This document shows positions 48,101-58,522 of a DNA stretch of 64,000 nt, piece by piece; position 1 is the first letter of the stretch, and the number at the start of each line of letters is the position of its first letter. The notes beneath the pieces are model-generated. The model was not told where the DNA came from and ran no database searches. It saw nothing but the letters and a program-made list of their open reading frames with translations. Source of the stretch: Pomphorhynchus laevis (taxonomy: Eukaryota; Acanthocephala; Palaeacanthocephala; Echinorhynchida; Pomphorhynchidae). A program made the translations under genes and the position numbers. The stretch covers positions 62,001 to 126,000 of the forward strand of contig WNNJ02000497.1 in the NCBI GenBank assembly GCA_012934845.2, written 5' to 3'.

Positions 48101-51100
48101 GCGCTGTTAGATTATTCTTTAAAGAATAATTTATTTATATTTAAATTTTATTGTGAGCAAAAGTATTATTTTAAGTATTATTTTAAAGTATTATTTTAAG
48201 TATTATTTGTTTCATTTTGCTCCTTTTTAAAAAAAGGAGGAGCACATCTAGTTGTTTGATCTACTAGGCTGTGGTAAACAAGATTCTGGAGAGGATTTTG
48301 AACACTTTGATTTGCTGTGTCATAAACTAACTATATATTTTGATTTTGTTGTACATTTTTTATAATTTCGCCCTGAAGATGATTTCAGTTAGCTACCGAA
48401 AATTTGACATTAATAAAAATAATATTTTCAATCGCTCCACCAATTCAAAATAATTTAAAAATGCGTAAACAATAAATTTAATAATAATTTTTAATAATTT
48501 TTAATAATTGCATAATATCAAATAATAAGTAACAAAAAACCAGTGAAATATATATATTTCTAATAATATTTTTGTCCTGAGGATGTTAGCAATTAGCTAT
48601 CAAAAATTTGTCTTTTAATTAAAAAAATATTTATGTCACTCTTCAATTTTATTCGCTTCAATTTTATTCGCTTCAATTTTATTCGCTTTGATAAACACCT
48701 CAACTTCTTGTAGATGTTTCATATCATAAACCTATCGTTATTGCTGGTGACAGTAACGCCAATCCTAGTCACTCCGCTCAGAAACTTGATTTGTTGAAAA
48801 AGTTCTTCGTGTCTCACGATTTAACCCTTTTTGATCCCATTGAAGGCTGGACATATGAATTTTAACAATCTAATAGTCTTGATTTAATCTTTGCTAATTT
48901 TGGGATACATAACGTGTGTCTAGATTTTGATTCTACTTAAGCGCTATGTCGCAAACATAAGCCAGTGATATGTATTCTAGAGGGCTTTGTGGAATTAATA
49001 ACATTGTCATACAAGTAACTGATAGTGAAATTGAACGAGTGCGAAGATAATATAAACACCTTATCAAAGCGAATAATCGAATGGTGATAACTTTAGTCAT
49101 CACAATTTCTTTGTAAAAGTTCATATAATGTTGATATAAGAAATTAAAAATATGAAATAATATGATATAACTAATATGACTTTATATAACTAATATCATA
49201 ACAAATATTAAAGACAAATAATGCGAGCATATGAATACTTTATTATAGCAACTAATCAAATCATGATTGGCACAGAGTTGTCAATTAATTGAGTATTGAC
49301 TGAGCTTGAAATGGAATCAATTGAATAATTTAAAATTGCCCAATAATTAAATAATTAATGAAAAATTGAATTTATTAAAAGCAAAAAAGTAATAACTTAT
49401 GTTAGTACTTGCAACATTGTAAATGACATTTTAAAAACGATAAAGTTAATTTGACAATAAATTTTTAATGGTTTTGCATCTTACAATCTGTAATACGGCA
49501 AGACTTTCCGATAATGAATGCTTAAACATTCAAAATTTAAAATCAATTTTAATTTTTCTTTTGTTTAAAACTAAATAAATTCAAAAATTTCTTATCGAAG
49601 AGTTACATATTTGAAGATTTTAGCAGATGGATTATTGATTATTCTCTAAGCAAAAAATAATTATTTAATATTAATTTCGTTATAATTTCGTTCACATAAA
49701 CTCTTTTAAATTTTAGTTTTAAATTACCGAATGATTTATACAAATTCGTAGAGCCAATGTTACGTTAATTTTATTCATTATTTAAATTACAAGTAAAAGG
49801 TAATTGATAGATGCCAGTTTGACAAACATTACTTTAAGGTTACACTATAAGGAAACAATACTTTAACAAATTTTTAAAATCTTATAGAAAAATCTTATTA
49901 TTTTAAATTATTCTTAAATATAGCTTAAAGAAGATGGTTTTAATTGAATTAACTAAAGATGAATTAGATATAAGGCAAACCTTTGTGTCACCAGGTGATA
50001 TCCATCGATAAGGTGAACTATCTTCTTCATCAGGATGAGTAACGTGTGTACGAACACAATTAACGTGACCTGGAATAATCAATGAAAACAATTGCTTGCC
50101 AGTCCATAATGCTTTTGGTTTAAGAATTGCGGGCTTTGGCATTCTACCGTCCCATATTGGCAAATACATAACTAAATCCATAAATTCCTCCTACAAAACA
50201 TTAATCATTAAAATGCAATTTACAACAACAAACCAAATGGACATTTTATAAAAATAATAAATTTATGATTACGTTCAGTACGATATTTACGCCATTTTTA
50301 GAATGAACGCATACTTTTCGTATGCGAAAGGTATGTATACCTTTTGCATACCTTTTTGGCAATGAGATAGTAACCAGGTCAACAAATTGATCAAAGAACA
50401 TTAATTATAGAACATGATATTTTGATATACAGGTGTCATATTACAAACGTAATAATATTTGGAAATATGCATATTTATTAATATATTTTTTATTTATTTT
50501 TAATTTTATGATTTAAAAATAAAAATATTTATTTTCGTTTTATACATACTTTTGTCAGAAATACATCTCGTTTTGTCATCTTTCTAACTGCAGTAAGTGT
50601 ATCTTGTACAATTCCCATAACAGGACGATTGCTTTGCGGGGTGATGATCAATCTCGGAACCATCATGAGTTCTGAAATTTCTGCTTTTGTTTCAAGAGAT
50701 TGTGGAAGATGTAAATTCATTTCATCTCCGTCAAAGTCAGCGTTGTAAGGACTCGTGACACTTAGGTTCAATCGAAATGTGGACCAAGGGAGTACTTTGA
50801 CTCGATGTCCCATCATAGACATTTTGTGCAAAGTTGGTTGCCGATTGAATATAACAAGGTCATCATCAATTATGTGCCGTTCGACAATATCACCATATTC
50901 AAGCTGAAGTTCGCTTGGCTTTGGGTGATATCGTAAATCAATTCTATTTCCGCTTTCTCTTATAATATACTTGGCGCCCGGATAATGATTGGCACCGTGA
51001 CGGACAAGTTCATACATTCTAAATCCAGAAAATGCATTCAAAGTCTCAGTGCAAATATCAATGAACAAAAATATATAATAATATATGATAATTATTACAT

Positions 51101-54100
51101 AATTATTATATAATAATTAATATTAATAAATTATGTAATAACTATGATATTATCATCAATATCCTTAGTATATAAAGACATAAGTTTGATTTTAATACAA
51201 ACATTTGTATCTTTACGCTTTGTCAACCCTTTGTTTCATCAGTAATTGAATTTAATGTTAAATAAGTCTAGATCTATCGTGTAAAATTAAGATTATAAGA
51301 TTTAAAAGAAAATCTAATAAGGATATGCTTTTATTTATCCTAATTACTCTTCAAATATTAATTTAATAAAGTAAAATTTCAGTCTATAAAACAGTTTAAA
51401 AATAAATATAAAAATATGTTTATATTTTAAATAAATATAAACGTTCTATTTTAAAACATTATCGTTAAAAATATCAAATTCTCGTATTTAAAAAATGAAA
51501 GAAATGTATTGTTTATATTGTAGAAAAATGAGTTGGAAGTTAATTAAAGAAAAACAAAGATTTCGATGAAAAATATTTAAGCTTCAAAAATCAAAGCTTA
51601 AATCAAAATTAAAGCTTCATATTTTCTGCAAAACGACAAATCACATCTTGGTGTTTTGTAAATTAGGTCAAACGGCAAGCAAACAAATTTAATGGGCTTA
51701 AGATAGCTTCAGCTACTTTATCTAAAGATAGTCAACTTTGCTGTCTAAAGATGGCAAAAAATTAGCAGGCCACTCGATAATTCGAGTGGCCTGCTTTTTG
51801 CCATCTTTTTTTTGCCATCTTTTTTTCTATATAAAATTTAATACAACAAAGTAATCTTCACATTAAAAAGAAGATATTAATATGTTAATGGTTTTTATGC
51901 TTTTACGAATGTTATTAAAATATTAGGAAATGTTTATTGTCATTTAAAGGCAATTTTGGCTTGTAAAGTTAAAAAATAACAAATAATTTCAACTCGATAC
52001 GACAAATTTATGAAGTTGAAAATGGCTAGATTTACTCCAACCATATTTTTGACCTATAAATCCCGACATTAAGATATCGGTTCCCCTTTTTTAAGAAATA
52101 CAGGGCATGTCAATTACCACAAATGTCAACTTACAACATTTAAATCATTTCAGTTGTTTGCGTTTGTAAATCACGACAGAATTTGTAAACGAATACTCAA
52201 ATAATTATCGTTTAGTCATTTAATTAGAAAACGGCATTCAAAGCAATAATCCGCGGTATTATAAAAGCAAAAAATAGCAAAACAGTTTACGCAAACTTTA
52301 TAAAATAGTTTATAAAGTTTCTTTATCGTTTATTAAATGACCCAATTTTTATTAAAAATTGGGTCATTTTATTTTTAATATTTATTCACTTTTTATTTAC
52401 GTGTAAATAAACGTTTAAATGGAAAAAATAATTGTTGGCAAAAAAAGCAGGCGTACCTATCACAGTTATAGGGTGTGACGATTTCAGGAAATGTAAGATT
52501 TTGGGCAATTGTTCTAGGAACGCCAACTTGATCAATTTGTAAATTCGGATCTGGTGTAATTACGGTGCGAGCAGAAAAGTCAACTCGTTTACCCATCAAA
52601 TTGCCTCGAATTCTACCCTCTTTACCTTTAAGACGAGTTTTTATTGACTTTAGAGGTCGACCACTTTTCTGACGTGCCTAATAACGAAAAAGCAAAAATT
52701 AATAAAGATCACCATATATTTTGATCTTATACCTGAGGTATTCCAGGGATATCATTATCAACTAGCGTAGATGTATGATACTGGAGCATACGAACGTCTT
52801 CTTCAATTATGTGCAATGCAGCCCCACTTTTCTCGTTACGCTTAAGTTGGTTATTAATTTTTATTATATCGGCAAGCTTGTGCGTAAGATCGTCTTGTGA
52901 TCTGGCACTACCGAACAATAGAACAGATGGACGGACACACAACGGAGGAACAGGCAGTACGGTTATGATCATCCAATCTGGCCGAGCAAACCTTGGGTCC
53001 ATACCAAAAAGCATACTGGTATCATCCGTAATTCGTTTAAATATTTCAAGCACTCTATCCGCGCCCAGATTGATTTTCTTATCCAATCCACCACGCCCAC
53101 TAATAGCACCAGCTTCCTCGTCAAAAGCACCATTTTTAAATTCTGCAGTTAGATCAAGACCTTTTCTTCGTATTTTCGGCTGAAGACGACCACATCCGGT
53201 ATCACCATCGTCTCCTGCACTTGGCCGGCAAATATCTTTACCGGAGCACAATTCATAAAGCAAAGCCATTCGACGACGTGGAGAATTTTTAGTTTTATTT
53301 ACAATATCCCGTACAACTGCTGTTTGGCAATTAATTAATGGTCGTGAACAAAAGAAACAAATACAACGAAGCATTTTTATCGTCTTCTTAAGGAAACCAA
53401 TGTGATAAACCGGTTTCGCTAACTCAATATGTCCGAAATGACCAGGACATTCAACGTAATTTCCTAAATAAAAATGAAATATAAAGTTTAAGTAAAAAAT
53501 CTTAGACTTGAATTAAAAATTTTCATTTTTAAAAATTAAAATAAAAATTTTTTTTTTGTAAAAAAAATAAATTAAATTATTATTTTTTTTAATTATTTTT
53601 AAAATAAAAAAAATATTTTTTTTTGTTTTTTTTTTAATAATTTTTTTTTCGCTAAAATTCTAAATTATTATCGTTATTTTCACAAAATACCGATAATAAT
53701 TTAGAAATCATTCGTGCTATGTTAAATTTATGTCTAAGTTAAATTTACTGCCTTAATAATTTAATTTATTAATTTAATTATAATTTAAATTTACTAATTA
53801 AATTAAATTAATTTAATTATTCCCTTGTGAAAACACTAAGTACAGGATTCATTATAGCACTATTAATATAATGGCCTTTATAGTATTATGATATGGTGGC
53901 CTTATTATGGGCAATTTTCAAAGTATTATTTAATTAATTTTTTAGTAACAAAAAATAATTTGTTAAAATTATCAGGAATTACAAAATTATTAATTAATGT
54001 TAAAAACTATCAAAATGACAATATTTATAAGTTACTCAATATTATTTCTTAATGCGGGTTAGCCATAAACTACGCATTCTCATAACTTAATAAGGAATTT

Positions 54101-55292
54101 CTTATTGAGTGAATTATCAAATTAATCTTGTAATCGAATTTATCTTGTAATCAAATTAATCTTGTAATCGAATTAATCTTGTAATCGAATTAATCTTGTA
54201 ATCAAACTTATCTTGTAATCGAATTTATCTTGTAATCGAATTAATCTTGTAATCGAATTAATCTTGTAATCAAACTTATCTTGTAATCAAATTTATCTTG
54301 TAATCGAATTAATCTTGTAATCGAATTAATCTTGCAATAGAATTTATCTTGTAATCGAATTTATCTTGTAAACGAATTAATCTTGTGATCAAATTTATCC
54401 TGTAATCGGATTTATCTTGTAATCAAATTAATCTTGTAATTGAATAAAATTAATAATTATTAATTATTAAAATTAATCTTGTAATAAAAACTATCAAAAT
54501 GACAAAAATTAAGGAATCCGATTGCATATTACGATCGCAAAACATTAAAATATAAAATAAGGTATAAAAAGCTTGCAGATAGACAAATTACATTTAACAA
54601 GGTCCAAATTATATTTTACAAATTTTACAAATTTTATAAATTACAAATTTTACGGTTTGCCTTATAAATTGTAGAACGCATTTTAAACGTGCTATTCCAA
54701 ATAAATTATTAATATTTTTAACGAATTATTTGGTGTTTGACATTTTATTCTATCCAGTGCCTTATTAAAGTCAATAGTGAATGTAGTAGAATTCAATTTA
54801 GTCATGGTATTTACAATTTACTAATAACATAGATTGATAGATATTTAAACAGCATAGAAACCTGCTTGATTGCAGTGCACTTGTGTATTGACAAAATACT
54901 AAACTTTTTTGAAATAAAAAAATGTATTATTTAAATTATAGTAATATCATTATCATTCTTTATAAAAAGTATGTAGTGAACATTTTTTAATATCAGTAAG
55001 ACTGCAATTATACTACCTGAGCATGTTAGACATCGTGTATTTCGATCAGGCGGTCCTTGCCTCGGATCCATCAATCCCCTTACTTTCGGTTTGCCGGCTT
55101 CCATTATCTCTGGAAATTCAATTCCTCCTATAGTAACCGACATTCGCTTCTAAACATTCATGTTTTGTTAATTTTAAACTCTAGTAATAAAAGGCATACT
55201 ATTTCTTCTGGACTAAGAATTCCAAATTGCATCATTTTTACTGCCTTTAGAGGACAGGTGGAATCAGCTACCATTGCGTTTAAGGTAGTCAT
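30737..55292 (-). CDS. POLR2A: RPB1, largest subunit of RNA polymerase II (12 exons)
   Basis: RPB1 carries half of the active centre of RNA polymerase II and the C-terminal heptad tail that couples transcription to mRNA processing. I placed the exons by aligning conserved blocks to GT..AG sites: 55292-55200, 55149-55017, 53463-52733, 52677-52457, 51018-50550, 50190-49981, 47634-46861, 45991-45182, 45114-44868, 41510-41404, 39631-39344, 33157-30737. They sum to 6,504 nt, a whole number of codons, giving 2,167 residues (human 1,970). All joins keep the family sequence continuous, for example LSPEEI+KRMSV, CLTCS+G+NYVECPGHF and DTK+VLVEDG. The start at 55,292 is the first ATG after an in-frame TAA and gives 12 residues before CPLK, as in human. 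The catalytic [10 protein letters not shown] is intact. Introns 1, 3 and 8 are 50, 55 and 67 bp; intron 11 is 6.2 kb. The extra length lies in the C-terminal domain and tail. Confidence 0.96.
33158..36185. other. RPB1 intron 11, 3' part: decayed repeats
   Basis: No host gene is seen. A frame at 35,098-35,352 (plus) reads [20 protein letters not shown] then W, which resembles a worn PHD-type zinc finger of a LINE first protein. The text at 35,620-35,930 has patches of protein-like composition, but I could not name it. Positions 34,480-34,600 are nearly pure AT. This looks like old transposon debris. Confidence 0.45.
36186..38700. repeat. tandem array of ~281- and ~362-bp units inside RPB1 intron 11
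   Basis: The string TAGTGTTTAAGGATGG or a near form recurs at about 36,219, 36,580, 36,947, 37,230, 37,507, 37,870, 38,151 and 38,513. The spacings are about 361, 367, 283, 277, 363, 281 and 362, so two unit lengths are mixed. Long units carry an extra ~82 bp with GGTCGTCTAGAAGTGACATG and TCAAGCAACACCATTTAG. Short units instead have CATCATTTTGATGAGTACC. All units share CAGCGACAATTCAGCAACAA and GTGTCGGAAACGCCTTTATT. The frames of 71-88 codons here are not gene-like. Confidence 0.95.
38701..39343. other. RPB1 intron 11, 5' part
   Basis: AT-rich intron sequence between the repeat array and exon 11. No element is recognised. Confidence 0.5.
39344..39631 (-). CDS. POLR2A: RPB1 exon 11
   Basis: Reads [38 protein letters not shown] and [19 protein letters not shown], ending NDVVEIFS before GTTAGT. 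Confidence 0.95.
40140..40600. repeat. copy of the 281/362-bp repeat family in RPB1 intron 10
   Basis: About 1.2 units in the same orientation as the intron 11 array. It runs from GCACATCCGTGCACCACTAT through TTTAAGGATGGTCCGCACAG to AACGAGTGCAGCGACAATT, where similarity stops abruptly. Confidence 0.92.
41203..41253. other. 20-bp hairpin in RPB1 intron 10
   Basis: AAGAATTTCTACTTAAACGA pairs with TCGTTTAGGTAGAAATTCTT over 20 positions, with one G-U type pair and an 11-base loop. It could be a small-RNA precursor or a remnant of a foldback element. Confidence 0.6.
41404..41510 (-). CDS. POLR2A: RPB1 exon 10
   Basis: A short exon reading [20 protein letters not shown], then [16 protein letters not shown]. 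It joins exon 9 in phase and ends at donor GTACGT. Confidence 0.94.
41690..41935. repeat. direct repeat, two ~120-bp copies
   Basis: Copies at about 41,694-41,815 and 41,815-41,930 share CACAAAAACTTGAAT, AAGTACTTCGAAGTGT, GCAAATATTACTGTCAGAG and CCAATAAGAGT. They lie in the plus-strand flank upstream of RPB1 exon 10, within intron 9. Confidence 0.85.
41936..44866. other. RPB1 intron 9, main part
   Basis: No gene is seen. It holds very AT-rich runs at 42,300-42,420, 43,060-43,150 and 44,210-44,350. A short hairpin lies at 44,579-44,612 (AATCGATTGTTCGTAA against TTACAAACAATCGATT, one mismatch). Frames of 62-79 codons at 42.0-42.7 kb match nothing I know. Confidence 0.5.
44868..45114 (-). CDS. 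POLR2A: RPB1 exon 9 (jaw)
   Basis: Starts [20 protein letters not shown] and includes [14 protein letters not shown] and [19 protein letters not shown]. It ends in phase 1 after KIME. Confidence 0.95.
45182..45991 (-). CDS. POLR2A: RPB1 exon 8 (foot and trigger loop)
   Basis: Starts [19 protein letters not shown]. The trigger loop reads [20 protein letters not shown], followed by [18 protein letters not shown]. It ends RDAEKCK before GTATGT. The foot segment is less conserved. Confidence 0.97.
45992..46860. other. RPB1 intron 7
   Basis: AT-rich intron with a 10-bp hairpin at about 46,609-46,637 (ATGGGAACTA and TAGTTCCCAT). No element is recognised. Confidence 0.6.
46861..47634 (-). CDS. POLR2A: RPB1 exon 7 (funnel and bridge helix)
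   Basis: Starts [16 protein letters not shown]. It carries [20 protein letters not shown] and the bridge helix [20 protein letters not shown] with [20 protein letters not shown]. It is nearly identical to other animals. Confidence 0.97.
48360..48620. repeat. retroelement-tail-like repeats in RPB1 intron 6
   Basis: Two related strings, CCTGAAGATGATTTCAGTTA with GCTACCGAAAATTTGAC near 48,371 and CCTGAGGATGTTAGCAATTA with GCTATCAAAAATTTGTC near 48,575, are about 200 bp apart. They resemble the 21.5-21.9 kb inverted repeat (GAAGATGCTAACAG..TTAGC.AAAAT). Confidence 0.5.
48690..48915 (+). pseudogene. LINE endonuclease fragment inside RPB1 intron 6
   Basis: Plus-strand translation gives [34 protein letters not shown] and, after a stop, [19 protein letters not shown] corresponds to the GDFN motif and SLDLIFAN to the S-x-IDxIF end motif of apurinic-like endonucleases carried by LINEs. 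Only this piece is present. The element is antisense to RPB1. Confidence 0.65.
49981..50190 (-). CDS. POLR2A: RPB1 exon 6 (pore)
   Basis: Starts [15 protein letters not shown] and includes [20 protein letters not shown] and [20 protein letters not shown]. It ends at donor GTTTGC. Confidence 0.95.
50550..51018 (-). CDS. POLR2A: RPB1 exon 5 (active site)
   Basis: Contains [20 protein letters not shown] and the metal-binding loop [17 protein letters not shown], whose three Asp residues hold the catalytic magnesium. It ends [10 protein letters not shown] before GTATGT. Confidence 0.97.
51019..52456. other. RPB1 intron 4 with a long hairpin at 51,747-51,808
   Basis: AT-rich. AAAGATGGCAAAAA and GCAGGCCACTCGA on one side pair with TCGAGTGGCCTGC and TTTTTGCCATCTTT on the other across a TAAT loop, with a 3-4 base bulge: about 27 paired bases in 62. 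A further GCCATCTTT repeat follows at 51,814. No other feature is seen. Confidence 0.65.
52457..52677 (-). CDS. POLR2A: RPB1 exon 4 (switch 2)
   Basis: Starts [20 protein letters not shown] and includes [20 protein letters not shown], the switch-2 and fork region that contacts template DNA. It ends in phase 2 within an Arg codon. Confidence 0.95.
52733..53463 (-). CDS. POLR2A: RPB1 exon 3 (clamp)
   Basis: Opens with [17 protein letters not shown], completing the zinc ligands. It continues through [46 protein letters not shown] and [18 protein letters not shown]. It ends at DIPGIPQ, with donor GTATAA. Confidence 0.96.
54021..54484. repeat. 17-bp minisatellite element in RPB1 intron 2, flanked by a 20-bp duplication
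   Basis: The leader AATATTTATAAGTTACTCAA, then GCGGGTTAGCCATAAACTAC, is followed by about 19 tandem copies of the 17-mer ATCTTGTAATCGAATTA (54,117-54,440) with substitutions. The block is flanked exactly by TAAAAACTATCAAAATGACA at 54,001-54,020 and 54,485-54,504, which looks like a target-site duplication. The same leader and minisatellite occur at 58,523-59,010. Confidence 0.88.
55017..55149 (-). CDS. POLR2A: RPB1 exon 2
   Basis: Begins [14 protein letters not shown] after the acceptor TTTAG and contains [19 protein letters not shown], the first half of the clamp zinc site. It ends in phase 1 at donor GTAGTA. Confidence 0.93.
55200..55292 (-). CDS. POLR2A: RPB1 exon 1
   Basis: Encodes the first 31 residues, with [19 protein letters not shown] matching the conserved start of RPB1 (human CPLRTIKRVQFGVLSPDEL). 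A second in-frame ATG is at 55,274. The donor is GTATGC. The intron that follows (55,199-55,150) is only 50 bp. Confidence 0.88.
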
Positions 55293-55425
55293 TCCGATGG
55301 CGTGTTTTATACTTTAACAGGCAGATCAAACACAGTCAAAATTTAATCTAAAAAACAATAATTTATTAAATAATGTAATTGTGATAAAACAAAATACATT
55401 CCGATTTCCATTATTAGGTGACCTC

Positions 55426-57090
55426 GGCAGTGGAGTACCTTGCCCCAACCAAAAACCTCGACTATGGGATACTTTTATTCTTTCTATATTTTACTTTAAA
55501 TCATAGAAAAACTTAAACCTCGATTTTGGGCAGGTAAATTTCTTGTCGTTTACCCTTATGAAAAAGCTTTAGAACAAGAAAGTTTTGAAGCTGATTGTTT
55601 TAGTAAGGCTGAATTCTCAGAAAGGGAGCTTACAAAGAAATACAACATATCAATGGGTACCGCTTCAAAACTTAAGGTCTATAGAAATTCAAATAATGAA
55701 GAAGAGGTGGATCCTATCGATGAAGTTAAAAAGAATCCCCTACTAGCGAATTTGCTACGATAAATAGCCACTTGTTTGAAGTATTTTTAAGGCTCAGAGA
55801 AATCGATTCCACTTAATGGAAGAGTTTTCGAATCCATAGACATAAACCTTCCTAATAAATTAGATCAAGGTTTATAAATTTTAGTGAATCTAATAGTTGA
55901 CTAGAAAAATTTAAAAATGACAACTTATGTTTTAATCTTGTGGAATTAAAATCCGCGGATAAAGGTTATCTACCTGATTTTAAAGATAAATTAGACCAAG
56001 CTTTACAAAAATACAAAGATTTATATAATTGTAATGAGACCGTCTTGTATTATAAAAGCTTATGAAAGAAAAGTTTTGTTACAGAAACCGACGTATTCAA
56101 GGGCATTAAAGGAAATAAGAAGGGCATTACAATTATGTTGATGTAGTATGACCTGAGAAAAGCTAAATCATATAATAATAGATCATTTGAAATCACCCAG
56201 ACCCTTGAAAGGTTTTTGTCCTGAGGAAATAGACGTTCAATACTCACATTCTTCAACATCGTGGATGACAAAAGATCTCTTTCGAAACTAAATAAAGGAG
56301 CAGAATCAAAAGATGATTCTAGCAAAAATATTTTTTTATTGTTGGGTAACACACCATATCATCCTTGTGTTGAACTGAGCAATGTAGAGCTAATGTTATT
56401 ACCCAAAAACACAATTTATATTGTTCAATCCTTATACATGGTAATTATAGTCTTTTAAATATCATTATTTTAAAGCACTCATAAATTCAATCGATTAATA
56501 CATTTTTGGAGAAATAGTAGATGGTTTTTAGTCAATTAATATAAAAATGCAATAATATTGAGTTCTGTAGCTTAGGACAACGTGGCAAGATATACAATTA
56601 AGAACTACTTTCAAATGGTATTAAAAGACCTTTATTAATGCACTCCTCTTAAATTGACATTCTTTTAGAAACAATTTTTGAAGAAGTTTAGGTCCGAACA
56701 CTTGAATTTGAGGATTATAAAGCTGCCATTAAAGAAATTGTTGAGAATGGAGATTTCAGAGATTTAATGAAATCAACTTTTGTCCATTTTAATATGATTT
56801 TTCTGTCGCAGACAAGCTATCTTCTTGAAAGCTTAAAGAGTTAATGCTTATTGAAATTAAAATAGTATGGGAATAGAGGAAAAATATGGATATGGAAATA
56901 AAATCACGTATTACTTAAAAAAATAATTTCAGCTGTTATTATTAAGTTTAACACAAAACAGTGATCATATTGATATATTGTTATAAGCTATAGTTGCTAT
57001 GCCACTATTCTAGTCAAATCAATAGTATATAATAAACAAAATAAAAAACGTGGTCTTGCTCAAAAACCTTGATTTCGGGGCACTTTTTAA
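55426..57090 (+). pseudogene. pogo/Tigger-like DNA transposon, transposase decayed
   Basis: Plus strand, scattered frames. ELTKKYNISMGTASKLKVY near 55,628 fits the CENP-B-type helix-turn-helix. Near 56,325-56,460, FLLLGNTPYHPCVELSNVEL followed by MLLPKNTIYIVQ matches the DDE_1 block LLLDNAPSHP..FLPPNTTSLIQP, with the Asp of DNAP read as Gly and QP as QS. HYFKALINSI follows, as in the family. A possible left end is CAGTGGAGTACCTTGCCCC near 55,430 with AAAACCTCGAC. Near 57,060 AAAAACCTTGATTTCGGGGC repeats that text in direct, not inverted, order. Many stops: a dead copy about 150 bp upstream of the RPB1 start codon. Confidence 0.75.
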
Positions 57091-58520
57091 TGGTTTAAAA
57101 TGTTGCTAAACATATTATATTTAGAGATGCTATTATAAACGTTTTCACAATAAAGTCAGAAACTTTATTGGTCAAATTGTCGTAATGAAATCAATACTCA
57201 ACTTAAATGGGCGTAACTCAAATAATGAACAACAGGAAAAAGAGATTTAGTTGCAGGTATATTCAAACATCAAAATATCACATAAATTCTAAATTTTTCT
57301 TGCTGTTCACTAATTAGATTATTACTAAAGAATAATAAATAACCTAAATTGTTGTATCGAAATCTGGTACTTGTCATTTAGAAAGTGTGCACATTTTCTA
57401 TATTAGAAATTGCATTATCTCACAGCAGAGAAAACTAGTTTAGGCAACTTTACATTTTATTCCACTGAGCACTAACAGAAACATCAGGTAAACGCGAAAT
57501 ACAAAGCACAATGATTAATAATTATTTATTGATTAATTAATGATTAATTAATTAATAATGATTAATCAATATTAATGATTATTATTAATATATAATGATT
57601 AATAATAATCATATTAATTAATGATTAATTAATATTACTAATATTAATCATTATATTAATCATTATATATTAATATTAATCATTATTAATTAATTAATCA
57701 TTAATCAATCAATTAATAATTATTAATTGATTGATTAATAATCATTAATCATTAATCAATATGATTTTAATTCACAGAGGAATTATTTATTGAGTTAATA
57801 AAAGCCTCATAAACAAATTAATCTTGACTTTTCCCCAAAAATCAAAACACGATTTTACTTTATTGTAAATTTAAGGCAATGTATTTGGCCTTTTTAACGA
57901 AACTCTGAAGCAAAACTTTATTCTAAGCTGAAAAGGCAAGACATAAGTTTACTCGGAAATTAATCCTTTGTAGACATCTAATAATAAATAATAATAAATC
58001 CAAAATAATAATACTATATTTTTTGCATTTATGGCTTTCAAATATTAAAAATTAGACAAGTCAAAGTTTCAAACGCTAGATGATATTGATTTAATTCCCA
58101 ATTCAGCTGATCTGAATATAAAATGCAACTAAGAGCATTTTTGTCGTCTTTGTCTTTACCACATTCAAAAAGTCATTCACGAAGTATACTTCTTCTGTTT
58201 TATTTGTTAATTAGCGCAGTAATGCAGTTTCCTTCGTGTTCATGCTAATAGCGCGGTACATTAACGAGTACTGAATAGATGAACAACTTTTCAATTACAA
58301 ATTTAATAACATCACACCATTTATACAATTGTGTTGATTGCATTAATCAATATTGTAAGGAAAACATAATTAGCAATTTAAAGAGATCTTTGCCATGTGT
58401 CAAATGAAACAATTGTGGTAAGTGATGTATAAGTTATCAAGTAGAAAAAAACAGTTATCGTTTATATTTCAAGTTTTTGACAAATTGCTACAAGCTTAAA
58501 ATTTGTGAAATGTTTGTATT
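57091..58520. other. AT-rich region, no gene seen
   Basis: Positions 57,500-57,770 are low-complexity repeats of TTAATCATTAAT type with many mirror and inverted arrangements. The remainder shows no open frame or recognised element. Confidence 0.55.
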
Positions 58521-58522
58521 TC

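Noticed and set aside
54117-54440. CRISPR-like array
   Set aside because: The 17-bp units are tandem without unique spacers, in an animal genome.
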